DNA from: Marinilabiliaceae bacterium
GTDB taxonomy: Bacteria > Bacteroidota > Bacteroidia > Bacteroidales > Marinilabiliaceae
Assembly (NCBI GenBank): GCA_021443545.1
Contig: JABUTU010000025.1
Coordinates: 1 to 48,408, forward strand
Reading direction: 5' to 3'
Length of the DNA stretch: 48,408 bases
This document shows positions 23,827 through 31,757 of the stretch, in pieces (positions within the stretch are counted from its first letter, which is position 1; every line of letters starts with the position of its first letter). Both the position numbers and the translations under genes were made by a program. The notes beneath the pieces are model-generated. The model saw nothing but the letters and a program-made list of their open reading frames with translations, was not told the origin of the DNA and ran no database searches.

Positions 23827-25782
23827 ATGATTAATATTACATTCCCAGACGGTTCTAAGCGCGAATATGAGGCTGGCGTTACTGGCATGCAGATAGCTGA
23901 ATCAATCAGCCGAAATCTTGCTAAGGAAGTCCTCGTATGCTCTGTTGATGGTCAGTTGTACGACCTCAGCCGTCCTATTGAAAAAGACGCTAATGTAAAA
24001 CTTTATAAGTGGGAGGATGCAGAGGGTAAACATGCTTTCTGGCATTCATCTGCCCATTTAATGGCAGAAGCACTGCAGATACTCTTCCCAGGAACAAAAT
24101 TCGGAATAGGTCCTGCTCTTGAGAGTGGTTTCTATTACGATGTCATGACTCCTGCTGACAGACCTCTGACATCAGCCGACTTTAAGGCTATTGAAGACAA
24201 GATGCTTGAGTTGGCTCGTCAGAAAAACGATATCATCAGAAAGGAGATTTCCAAGGCAGATGCTCTGAAGATGTTCTCTGAGAGAGGCGAAGAGTTCAAG
24301 GTTGAGCTTATTAATGAACTTGAGGATGGTACAATAACAACATATACACAAGGTTCATTTACAGATCTTTGTCGTGGTCCTCATATCGCTAATACTGAGT
24401 CTATCAAAGCCGCAAAGGTGATGAGCCTTGCAGGTGCTTATTGGCGAGGTGATGAGAAAAGACAGCAGCTTACACGTGTCTATGGTATAACATTCCCTAA
24501 GCAGAAGATGCTTGAAGAGCACCTTGTTCTTCTTGAGGAGGCAAAGAAACGTGACCATCGACTCATCGGAAAGGAACTTGAGCTCTTTACATTCTCCAAT
24601 CGTGTCGGAATGGGTCTGCCTTTATGGCTGCCAAAAGGGGCTCGCCTAAGAGCTCGCCTCGAGCAGTTCCTCAGAAAAGTGCAGGAGAGTTATGGTTATG
24701 AACCAGTCATAACACCGCATATAGGTAACATAGAACTATACAAGACGTCGGGTCACTACGCTAAATATGGTAAGGACAGTTTCCAGCCTATTCATACACC
24801 ACAAGAGGGTGAGGAGTATATGCTGAAGCCAATGAACTGTCCTCATCACTGTGAGATTTATCGTAGCAAACCACGTTCCTATCGTGATCTTCCATTGCGT
24901 TTTGCAGAGTTTGGTACAGTATATCGTTATGAGCAGTCGGGTGAACTTCATGGTTTGACTCGCGTTCGTAGTTTCACACAAGACGATGCCCATCTCTTCT
25001 GTCGTGCGGATCAGATTAAGGAGGAGTTCGAGAAGGTGATGGATATTATTCTGTATATCTTCAAAACCTTGAACTTTACAAACTACACGACACAAGTATC
25101 ACTTCGCGACCCTAACAATCGTGAAAAGTATATTGGTTCAGATGAGAATTGGGAGAAGGCAGAGCGAGCCATTGTTGAGGCGTGCGAAGAGAAGGGTGTT
25201 CCTTATATCTGCGAGACAGGTGAGGCTGCTTTCTATGGTCCGAAACTCGACTTTATGGTGAAAGATGCAATCGGTCGCAAGTGGCAGCTTGGAACAATTC
25301 AGGTTGATTACAATTTGCCCGAGCGTTTTGAACTGGAGTATGTAGGTTCTGACAATCAGAAGCATCGACCTGTTATGATACATCGAGCACCATTTGGTTC
25401 TATGGAGCGTTTTGTGGCTGTTCTTCTTGAGCATACTGCTGGTAAGTTGCCATTGTGGTTGACTCCAGAGCAGGCTGTCGTATTGCCTGTTAGCGAAAAA
25501 TATAACGATTATGCTCAAAAAGTTTTGAAATCGCTAAATAATTCCGAAATTCGCACAATAATTGATGATCGTAATGAGCGCATCGGTAAGAAGATACGCG
25601 ATAACGAGCTCAAGCATATTCCATACCTTGTCGTTGTCGGAGAGAAAGAAGAGACCGAAGGCCTCATTAGCGTGCGTAAGCAGGGAAGCGGAGACCTCGG
25701 TCAGATGAAGTTTGAAGATTTCGTCAAACTCATCCAAGAAGAGGTCGATAAGGTTCTGGAAGGTGGTAAGAAAAAAGAATAA
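23827..25782 (+). CDS. thrS: Threonyl-tRNA synthetase
   Basis: A 651-residue class II synthetase. In order: TGS domain (1-62), the editing/SAD domain with [11 protein letters not shown] and DLCRGPH, the catalytic core with motif 2 ([19 protein letters not shown]) and motif 3 ([11 protein letters not shown]), then the anticodon-binding domain. Zinc ligands (Cys in MNCPHHC and its histidines) are present. It leads the thrS-infC-rpmI-rplT operon, a conserved translation cluster, with gaps of 42, 38 and 119 bases. Confidence 0.98.
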   Translation: MINITFPDGSKREYEAGVTGMQIAESISRNLAKEVLVCSVDGQLYDLSRPIEKDANVKLYKWEDAEGKHAFWHSSAHLMAEALQILFPGTKFGIGPALESGFYYDVMTPADRPLTSADFKAIEDKMLELARQKNDIIRKEISKADALKMFSERGEEFKVELINELEDGTITTYTQGSFTDLCRGPHIANTESIKAAKVMSLAGAYWRGDEKRQQLTRVYGITFPKQKMLEEHLVLLEEAKKRDHRLIGKELELFTFSNRVGMGLPLWLPKGARLRARLEQFLRKVQESYGYEPVITPHIGNIELYKTSGHYAKYGKDSFQPIHTPQEGEEYMLKPMNCPHHCEIYRSKPRSYRDLPLRFAEFGTVYRYEQSGELHGLTRVRSFTQDDAHLFCRADQIKEEFEKVMDIILYIFKTLNFTNYTTQVSLRDPNNREKYIGSDENWEKAERAIVEACEEKGVPYICETGEAAFYGPKLDFMVKDAIGRKWQLGTIQVDYNLPERFELEYVGSDNQKHRPVMIHRAPFGSMERFVAVLLEHTAGKLPLWLTPEQAVVLPVSEKYNDYAQKVLKSLNNSEIRTIIDDRNERIGKKIRDNELKHIPYLVVVGEKEETEGLISVRKQGSGDLGQMKFEDFVKLIQEEVDKVLEGGKKKE

Positions 25783-25824
25783 AATAAAATAAAACCAAGT
25801 AAAGAGAAAACCAAAACATTCTAA

Positions 25825-26406
25825 ATGGACGTTAACAACAACACAAACGAGAATAGTGCGTCTAATTCAACTCGTCAGCCACGACGAGACGAGCCAGAGC
25901 ATAGAATCAACAATAAGATACGTGTGCCAAAGGTAAGATTGGTTGGCGACAATATTGAAGCTCCAGGCGTATATGCCACAGCAGAAGCTCTGAAGATTGC
26001 GGATGCTTTGGATTTGGACTTGGTTGAGATTTCTCCTAATGCTGAGCCTCCTGTATGTAAGATATTGGATTATCAGAAGTTCCTTTATCAGCTTAAAAAG
26101 AAGGCTAAGGAGATGAAAGCTAAGGCTGTCAAGACCGTAGTCAAAGAGATTCGTTTTGGACCACAGACTGATGACCATGATTATGAATTCAAGTTGCGAC
26201 ACGCAAAAGAGTTCCTTGGTGAGGGTTCGAAGGTCAAGGCATACGTATTCTTCAAGGGACGGTCTATACTCTTCAAGGAACAGGGAGAGATTCTATTGCT
26301 CCGTTTCGCAAACGATCTTGAAGAGTTCGCAAGGGTCGATCAGATGCCTCGTCTCGAGGGAAAACGAATGATTCTGATGCTGACTCCGAAGTCACAGAAA
26401 AAATAA
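25825..26406 (+). CDS. infC: Translation initiation factor IF-3
   Basis: A 193-residue IF-3, which binds the 30S subunit and checks initiator tRNA and start codon. The N-terminal domain has [17 protein letters not shown], then [19 protein letters not shown], a Lys-rich linker and the C-terminal domain with [18 protein letters not shown]. About 28 extra N-terminal residues rich in Asn/Ser/Arg precede the core. It starts with ATG, unlike E. coli's AUU, so that autocontrol route is absent. Confidence 0.97.
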   Translation: MDVNNNTNENSASNSTRQPRRDEPEHRINNKIRVPKVRLVGDNIEAPGVYATAEALKIADALDLDLVEISPNAEPPVCKILDYQKFLYQLKKKAKEMKAKAVKTVVKEIRFGPQTDDHDYEFKLRHAKEFLGEGSKVKAYVFFKGRSILFKEQGEILLLRFANDLEEFARVDQMPRLEGKRMILMLTPKSQKK

Positions 26407-26444
26407 TTTGAAGTTTTAACTATTGCACATAAATACTTATAGCA

Positions 26445-26639
26445 ATGCCAAAAATGAAAACCAACGCCAGTGCAAAAAAGAGATTCGTTCTCACAGGCTC
26501 TGGTAAAATCAAGCGTCAGCACGCCTTCAAACGTCATATTTTGACTAAGAAGACAACAAAGCAAAAGAGAGCTTTAACACATAGCGGTCTCATTTCTAAT
26601 GTAGACCTACGTGAGGTAAAACTCCTTCTTCACATTTAA
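26445..26639 (+). CDS. rpmI: Ribosomal protein L35
   Basis: A 64-residue large-subunit protein. [34 protein letters not shown] and HSGLISNVD are hallmarks. It lies 38 bases after infC and 119 bases before rplT, and the space to rplT folds into a structured RNA. Confidence 0.97.
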   Translation: MPKMKTNASAKKRFVLTGSGKIKRQHAFKRHILTKKTTKQKRALTHSGLISNVDLREVKLLLHI

Positions 26640-26671
26640 TTCATAGTACTTGTACTAAATATTAACAAACC

Positions 26672-26742
26672 GAATGGATTTAGCTGGCATCGAAAGATCT
26701 GAGCAGTAGACGAGAGTCAACTAAGCTGGACGCTAACCATTC
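26672..26742 (+). ncRNA. Structured RNA leader between rpmI and rplT
   Basis: The 119-base gap contains a three-way-junction-like fold. Closing helix: GAATGG (26672-26677) with CCATTC (26737-26742), then TTAGC (26680-26684) with GCTAA (26732-26736), leaving two bulged bases. Inside are a GAAA-tetraloop hairpin ATC-GAAA-GAT (26689-26698) and a longer GAGA-tetraloop hairpin AGC-AGT-A-GAC-GAGA-GTC-A-ACT-AA-GCT (26702-26727), with A-A mismatch and AA bulge. Two GNRA loops in one small element are unlikely by chance. It ends 16 bases before rplT; an L20 autoregulatory site is the likely role, by analogy with other bacteria. Confidence 0.7.
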
Positions 26743-26758
26743 TTAAAAACTAACAGAT

Positions 26759-27115
26759 ATGCCAAGATCAGTAAACCACGTAGCATCGCGCGAACGTCGC
26801 CGTAAGATTTTGAAGCTTACCAAAGGTAACTTCCTTCGTCGCCGTAATGTATGGACCGTTGCCAAGAATACTTGGGAGAAGGGTCAGCAGTATGCTTTCC
26901 GCGATCGTCGTAAAAAGAAGTCGAATTTCCGTGCATTGTGGATTCAGCGTATCAACGCTGCTGCACGTCTCGAAGGTCTCTCATACAGCAAGCTCATGGG
27001 CTTGATTGCTAAGCAGGGTATCGTGATTAACCGTAAGGTTCTTGCAGATCTCGCTTGTAATAATCCTGAAGCTTTCAAAGCTGTTGTGAACAAGGCTAAA
27101 GAGGCTGCAAAGTAA
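26759..27115 (+). CDS. rplT: Ribosomal protein L20
   Basis: A 118-residue early-assembly large-subunit protein. [19 protein letters not shown], the Arg-rich helix [14 protein letters not shown] and the C-terminal [16 protein letters not shown] (which binds 23S and, in other bacteria, its own mRNA) are all standard. Last gene of the thrS operon; a structured leader sits just upstream and a terminator at 27177 follows. Confidence 0.98.
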   Translation: MPRSVNHVASRERRRKILKLTKGNFLRRRNVWTVAKNTWEKGQQYAFRDRRKKKSNFRALWIQRINAAARLEGLSYSKLMGLIAKQGIVINRKVLADLACNNPEAFKAVVNKAKEAAK

Positions 27116-27176
27116 GCAGTGGTAGTCGTATACAAGATTCAAAGTTTTTAATCAGGCAATAGTTAAAACTTATTAT

Positions 27177-27211
27177 AGGTCTGCCGTGAGTTCCTCCGAC
27201 AGACCTTTTTC
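27177..27211 (+). terminator. Intrinsic terminator of the thrS-rplT operon
   Basis: AGGTCTG (27177-27183) pairs with CAGACCT (27200-27206), with an inner GAG/CTC helix, followed by TTTTT. Confidence 0.85.
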
Positions 27212-27224
27212 AATTCTTTGAAAT

Positions 27225-28046
27225 ATGGATGATTGGTATCAGATAGATGTAGAAGAGGCATTAAAAGCAAAAGCCCCAGGTGCGTATAAGTTTATACCAC
27301 GTTTTGTAATATCTTATCTGAAGCATATAGTGCATCAGGATACAACAAATGCTTTTATCATGAGAAGCAAAAATGATATGGGGACACATTTTGCTGATAC
27401 CATTTTGAATGAGTTCGGCTGCGATGTTCATATCTATGGATTGGAAAACGTTCCCGATTCAGGACGCTTCGTTTTTGCTTCAAATCATCCTATGGGAGGT
27501 CTCGATGGTATGGCTTTTATCCATGCTGTCACTAAGAAATTTACCGATATTAAATTCCCAGTGAATGATATTCTACTTTATATTCGGAATTTTGATGGGA
27601 TCTTTTTGCCTGTGAATAAGACAGGCGTTACAGGTAGGAATGCAGCTTTTCTTATGGAAGAGGCTTTTAAGTCGGATAGTCAGATTCTTATGTTCCCCGC
27701 AGGCTTATGCTCGCGTAAGGGTAAGAATGGCGTTATAGCTGACCTTGAATGGAAGAAGGGATTTGTGGCTAAAGCAGTAGAGACTGAACGTGATATAATA
27801 CCGCTTTATATTTCAGGTAGAAATAGCAATTTCTTCTACAACTTGAGTCGTTTCAGAAGAGCTTTAGGCGTAAAGATTAACCTTGAGATGCTGTATCTCG
27901 TAGATGAAATGTACAAACAGAAGGGTCATAGTATTGACGTCTATTTTGGCAAGCCAATTTCCAGAGAAACAATCAGAGATAGACGGCCGATAGATGTTGC
28001 GCAGGAGATTCGCTCAATAGTCTATGAGCTGGCTCCAAAAAATTAG
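27225..28046 (+). CDS. glsA: Glycerolipid-type O-acyltransferase (GlsA/OlsA-like)
   Basis: A 273-residue PlsC-like acyltransferase. The catalytic motif is NHPMGGLDG (87-95, the variant found in OlsA-like enzymes) and FPAGLCSRK (157-165) is the second motif. With the GNAT-type enzyme downstream it matches the Bacteroidetes pair GlsB (N-acylation of glycine) and GlsA (O-acylation), which make glycine/ornithine-like aminolipids of the envelope. The symbol is by context and motif, not tested. Gap to the partner is 172 bases. Confidence 0.82.
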   Translation: MDDWYQIDVEEALKAKAPGAYKFIPRFVISYLKHIVHQDTTNAFIMRSKNDMGTHFADTILNEFGCDVHIYGLENVPDSGRFVFASNHPMGGLDGMAFIHAVTKKFTDIKFPVNDILLYIRNFDGIFLPVNKTGVTGRNAAFLMEEAFKSDSQILMFPAGLCSRKGKNGVIADLEWKKGFVAKAVETERDIIPLYISGRNSNFFYNLSRFRRALGVKINLEMLYLVDEMYKQKGHSIDVYFGKPISRETIRDRRPIDVAQEIRSIVYELAPKN

Positions 28047-28090
28047 AGGAACTAATAGCAGACTCCTTAGTATCATTAAAATTTTATTCG

Positions 28091-28098
28091 TATTTTTG
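28091..28098 (+). promoter_or_regulatory. -7 box ahead of the glsB-like gene
   Basis: TATTTTTG matches TAnnTTTG and would start RNA near 28105, giving a leader of about 114 bases. A CACAT/ATGTG hairpin (28100-28114) sits at the start. This lets the second gene be made without the first. Confidence 0.5.
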
Positions 28099-28218
28099 TC
28101 ACATCTATTATGTGATGATGTAGTAGTCAGATGTCCTGTTGCAAATAACTCTGTCCTCACTATACATGTTTTTGCATAATTAGGCTATGTCGAAGAGAAG
28201 AATAATTCTGAAATAGAG

Positions 28219-29148
28219 ATGCAACCCATTATATTGCCAGTTCCAAGAGAAGAGCTCGAGTCCGATTTTAAGAAGGCTCGTTTTGTTCGCACCACGAATA
28301 AGGGAGGAAATATCATATTCGATTTTGATGCTCATGAATGTCCTTCGCTGATGCGAGAAGTCGGTCGTTTGAGAGAGATAGCTTTCCGTATGGCAGGGGG
28401 TGGAACAGGTATGGAAATCGATATCGATGAGTGGGATATATCAGATATACCATTTCGACAACTCGTGGTGTGGGACCCACAGGAGCGAGAGATACTCGGA
28501 GGCTACAGATACATACTCTGCAGTATGTTGCCTCAAAATCAGGAGGGAACAAAGTATCTTGCCACCTCTCATATGTTCCATTTTACCGATAATTTCATAG
28601 CAAATTATTTTCCAAAAATGATAGAGCTCGGACGTTCATTTGTGCAACCCCTCTATCAAAGCAGCAAAGTGGGAGCTAAGAGTCTGTATGCCCTTGATAA
28701 TCTTTGGGACGGTCTTGGTAGTCTCGTGGTCGATAATCCTGATATGCACTATTTCTTCGGCAAAGTGACGATGTATACTCATTTCAACCAAAATGCGAGA
28801 GACTACATAATGGGCTTCTGGAGAAAGTATTTCAAAGACCGGGATAACCTCGTATATCCCTATAAACCAATTGTTATTGGCATGAGTGATAAACAATGTG
28901 ACGAGGTTTATTGTGGCGGGAGTTTTCAGGAAGATTACAAGATTTTGGTAAGAAAGGTGCGTGAGTTAGGTGAGAATATCCCACCTTTGGTTAATGCATA
29001 TATGACACTTTCTCCGACAATGAAAGTGTTTGGTACTGCCATTAATGATGAATTTGGTGATGTCGAAGAGACTGCAATCATTATCAATCTGCGTGACCTA
29101 TATTCTCAAAAGGCTGACAGACATATCAAGACATATAAAAAAGCATAA
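28219..29148 (+). CDS. glsB: GNAT-like N-acyltransferase (GlsB/OlsB-like)
   Basis: A 309-residue protein of the OlsB-like/hemolysin GNAT group, which N-acylates glycine (GlsB in Bacteroides) or ornithine with a 3-hydroxy-fatty acyl-ACP. Recognisable stretches: LREIAFRMAGGGTGMEIDID, LGGYRYILC, FIANYFPKMIELGRSFVQP and KSLYALDNLWDGLG. No membrane helix. Its upstream neighbour is the O-acyltransferase partner. It probably has its own promoter (28091) and a 9-codon upstream ORF (28187-28216) ends 2 bases before its ATG. Confidence 0.85.
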   Translation: MQPIILPVPREELESDFKKARFVRTTNKGGNIIFDFDAHECPSLMREVGRLREIAFRMAGGGTGMEIDIDEWDISDIPFRQLVVWDPQEREILGGYRYILCSMLPQNQEGTKYLATSHMFHFTDNFIANYFPKMIELGRSFVQPLYQSSKVGAKSLYALDNLWDGLGSLVVDNPDMHYFFGKVTMYTHFNQNARDYIMGFWRKYFKDRDNLVYPYKPIVIGMSDKQCDEVYCGGSFQEDYKILVRKVRELGENIPPLVNAYMTLSPTMKVFGTAINDEFGDVEETAIIINLRDLYSQKADRHIKTYKKA

Positions 29149-29189
29149 CGTTTTTTTTTCAGTTCTGCAGTGTGTTTATATTTTTTATC

Positions 29190-29197
29190 TACATTTG
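29190..29197 (+). promoter_or_regulatory. -7 box for the five-gene operon
   Basis: TACATTTG predicts a start near 29204 and a leader of about 180 bases. The leader has a hairpin CTCGT/ACGAG (29261-29274) and an AGTTAA/TTAACT hairpin (29353-29369) 15 bases before the start codon. Confidence 0.5.
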
Positions 29198-29384
29198 TAT
29201 TTGTGAAGGAGGTTCTGATATCAATGAATTGAAAGGATTTTTGATGCAAGAGGCTATAGGCTCGTCATTACGAGATGTGTAGGTAAGCAGAGGACGAGCA
29301 GTGGTGTTCGCAATTGATTGATATAAGACTCTTTCAGAATATTATGGAGGTTAGTTAATCTCGTTAACTCTTCTAACATTAGGA

Positions 29385-30974
29385 ATGGATAGAGCTCTAC
29401 ATACGTTTATATTATTTCTGTTCTCCTTTCTCATAGGAGAGTTCTCTTCGTTTGCTCAATTAGAAGAATCTGAAACCAGTAAGTTAATCTCGATAGGAGA
29501 TGCTTTTCTTCAGTCTGGTAATTTCGAGAAGTCTGAACAGCTCTATAAAGATGCAATAGAAGCTGCCACAAACTCTAACGAAAAATGGACTGCGGTTGAT
29601 AGATTGTGTCAGATATATTTAAACAGAGAGCAACCTCAAATGGCTCTTGATGCTTACAATGAAGTTTTGGCAGATTCTGTTGCAAGTTCCGATACAACCG
29701 TGCGAATGTATCTTCTAAGCGGGATAGGGTGCGCATATTATAAAATGAATGATTATGTCAACTCTATCAAGAATTATGATTTGGCTCTTAATTGTATAGA
29801 TGGTGAGGAACAAAGGAAGAACTATAAGCCATTTCTGTATACAAGGATGGCCTATACGCTTCTAAACGCAGGCGATGTGAATAGGGCAAAAGTCCTGTTA
29901 GATACATCGTTGATACAAGGAAAAGAAATGCAAGATCCTTCCTTGCTCTCTTCAGTATACAGAGCAAAAGCTTCATTTCATGCTTCCATTGATGAGTATG
30001 AGTCGGCTTACGAGAATATGTGTCTGTTCTCACAAAAATACGAGGAGGTCAATAATTCGCGAATTAATAGTTTGATAAACTCCTCGAATCCGCTATCATC
30101 TTCCTATAATATTGAGGCAGAAGTTAAGCTACAAAGGCAACTAAAAGACTATAAATTGAAGTATGATGAACTGAAAGTGAAGATTGAACGTTCTGCAGAT
30201 TTCGCATATTTCATTTGTCTGACACTTCTTGTTTCTATCGTTATAGTCGTTTGGTTGATTTACGTGAATTGGAGTAGATCCAAGAAGATTAATATGATGA
30301 CTGACCATAGCGAATGGCAGAGTCGGGTTCTTGCAAATGTTGCTAAAGAGGTCATGGTCCCATTCAAGAAGTTTAACGATTACTCTGAACTCCAAATAAA
30401 TTATGCAATGAGTATCAATGATTCTGCTTATATGGAGAGTAGTCGTACCATTTATAACCTTTCGCAGACGATATATCAGAAGATAGGTAATGCGTTGCTA
30501 TGGACTCAGATGGATAAACTCAAAGAGGTGCCTTCTTCCATAAATCTGGCACGGACTATTGAACGTATTGTCGAGAGTTTTAGGTTATTGGCAGAAGAAA
30601 AGAATATTCATTTCGCTATAAATATTGACGACAGTATTGAGGCCTTAGCTAATCATAACCACTTCAATGCTATATTGAGGAATCTGCTGCTTAATGCAAT
30701 ACAATATTCATATCAAAATGGACGAGTCGTAATCGAAGGTGTAAGCGAAGCTTCGCACGCGACTATAACGATAGAGGATAATGGACCAGGAATAGAACAA
30801 GATGTGATTGACAGAGTCAAAAAAGCAAGCCTGACTCCATTAGAAGATATGCAAGCGGAAACTAAACTTGGATTGTTGATATGTTGCTATCTTATCAAAC
30901 AGAACAAGGGTGATATTGAGATTAAAAGTGTTCTTGGTAGAGGAACGAAAATCATCGTCACGTTGCCAAAATAA
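29385..30974 (+). CDS. TPR-containing histidine-kinase-like protein lacking the phospho-acceptor His
   Basis: A 529-residue membrane protein. Signal peptide about 1-24, TPR-like helices (30-225, periplasmic), a coiled coil (245-268), one membrane helix (about 272-293), then a cytoplasmic kinase-like module. The dimerisation helix reads VLANVAKEVMVPF where a histidine kinase has a His in the H-E-x-x-x-P pattern; Lys321 stands there, so autophosphorylation by this route is unlikely. The ATP-binding core keeps its N box (Asn433, Asn437) and DNGPGI (G1, 465-470); the G2 box is reduced to KLGLL (494-498). First gene of a five-gene run; xseB follows 8 bases later. Confidence 0.88.
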   Translation: MDRALHTFILFLFSFLIGEFSSFAQLEESETSKLISIGDAFLQSGNFEKSEQLYKDAIEAATNSNEKWTAVDRLCQIYLNREQPQMALDAYNEVLADSVASSDTTVRMYLLSGIGCAYYKMNDYVNSIKNYDLALNCIDGEEQRKNYKPFLYTRMAYTLLNAGDVNRAKVLLDTSLIQGKEMQDPSLLSSVYRAKASFHASIDEYESAYENMCLFSQKYEEVNNSRINSLINSSNPLSSSYNIEAEVKLQRQLKDYKLKYDELKVKIERSADFAYFICLTLLVSIVIVVWLIYVNWSRSKKINMMTDHSEWQSRVLANVAKEVMVPFKKFNDYSELQINYAMSINDSAYMESSRTIYNLSQTIYQKIGNALLWTQMDKLKEVPSSINLARTIERIVESFRLLAEEKNIHFAINIDDSIEALANHNHFNAILRNLLLNAIQYSYQNGRVVIEGVSEASHATITIEDNGPGIEQDVIDRVKKASLTPLEDMQAETKLGLLICCYLIKQNKGDIEIKSVLGRGTKIIVTLPK

Positions 30975-30982
30975 TTATAAAT

Positions 30983-31195
30983 ATGGGAGAGACAAAAAAG
31001 AGTAGTTTTTCTTATGATGAAGCTATAAAACAGGTGGAAAGAATTATTGAAAAGCTTCAGAATCCTGATCAGGTTTCATCTGTAGACGCAATGCTTGCGG
31101 ATGTTGAAAAGGCAACAAAGCTTCTAAAGAGTTGCCAGGATTATGTCTCTGATACTCAGAAGAAAGTGGTTAAATTACTTGAGAAAGATGCTTAG
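30983..31195 (+). CDS. xseB: Exodeoxyribonuclease VII small subunit
   Basis: A 70-residue XseB, which with XseA forms a single-strand-specific exonuclease. SYDEAIKQVERIIEKLQNPD and LLKSCQDYVSDTQKKV are typical. xseA, normally its neighbour, is not in this window. The gene sits between the kinase-like gene and an exported thioredoxin, overlapping the latter by 8 bases, an odd place for a DNA-repair subunit. Confidence 0.9.
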   Translation: MGETKKSSFSYDEAIKQVERIIEKLQNPDQVSSVDAMLADVEKATKLLKSCQDYVSDTQKKVVKLLEKDA

Positions 31196-31742
31196 TATTA
31201 TTTTCAGAGGCAACATTCTATTGTCCGTCCTATTCATTTTGTTGCCTGTAGATGATGTCATAATAGCTCAAAATGTGGTCTCAAAACAGCCACAATCAGA
31301 TGAGGTTGTCAAGTATATCACAGCCTCAGATTTTAAAGCTAATGTTTTTGATTATTCTGTCGGTGAATACAAGTTTCTCGGAAAGAAACCAGTATTGATA
31401 GATTTCTATGCAACATGGTGCGGTCCTTGTAAGGCCTTGTCTCCTATCGTAGATGCCATTGCGCACAACTACTCGTCTTTGATAGATGTCTATAAAGTAG
31501 ATGTCGACAAGGAACCCGAGTTAGCTCAGGTTTTTGGCGTGAGAAGCATTCCTGCTCTTCTTTTTGTTCCTAAGGATGGGATACCTCGTATGCTTGGAGG
31601 CTATATGTATTATGAGCGATTGGCCCTTAATGTTGCAGTTTTACTGCTTGGACAGCAATTGCCTCAAGAGATTGTGCAATTGTATCAGATTCAGCAGCAG
31701 CAACTACAGCAGCAACAACAGACTAAAGAAACAACTGAATAG
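31188..31742 (+). CDS. Exported thioredoxin with a Gln-rich tail
   Basis: A 184-residue periplasmic thioredoxin. Signal/anchor about residues 8-26, then thioredoxin with DFYATWCGPCK (active CGPC), VDVDKEPELAQ and the cis-proline RSIPA. The C-terminus ends in a Gln-rich tail (QIQQQQLQQQQQ) that is unusual for the fold. The extended frame reads from 31143 through xseB; ATG 31188 gives a signal peptide at once and is preferred. It overlaps xseB by 8 bases and precedes the OmpA gene by 15. Confidence 0.9.
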   Translation: MLSIIFRGNILLSVLFILLPVDDVIIAQNVVSKQPQSDEVVKYITASDFKANVFDYSVGEYKFLGKKPVLIDFYATWCGPCKALSPIVDAIAHNYSSLIDVYKVDVDKEPELAQVFGVRSIPALLFVPKDGIPRMLGGYMYYERLALNVAVLLLGQQLPQEIVQLYQIQQQQLQQQQQTKETTE

Positions 31743-31757
31743 TAAATGTAATAAAAT

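Noticed and set aside
27116-27224. Bacteroidales-1 RNA, reported downstream of L20 genes
   Set aside because: The gap is 109 bases and is explained by a simple terminator hairpin; I see no further structure that would support the call.
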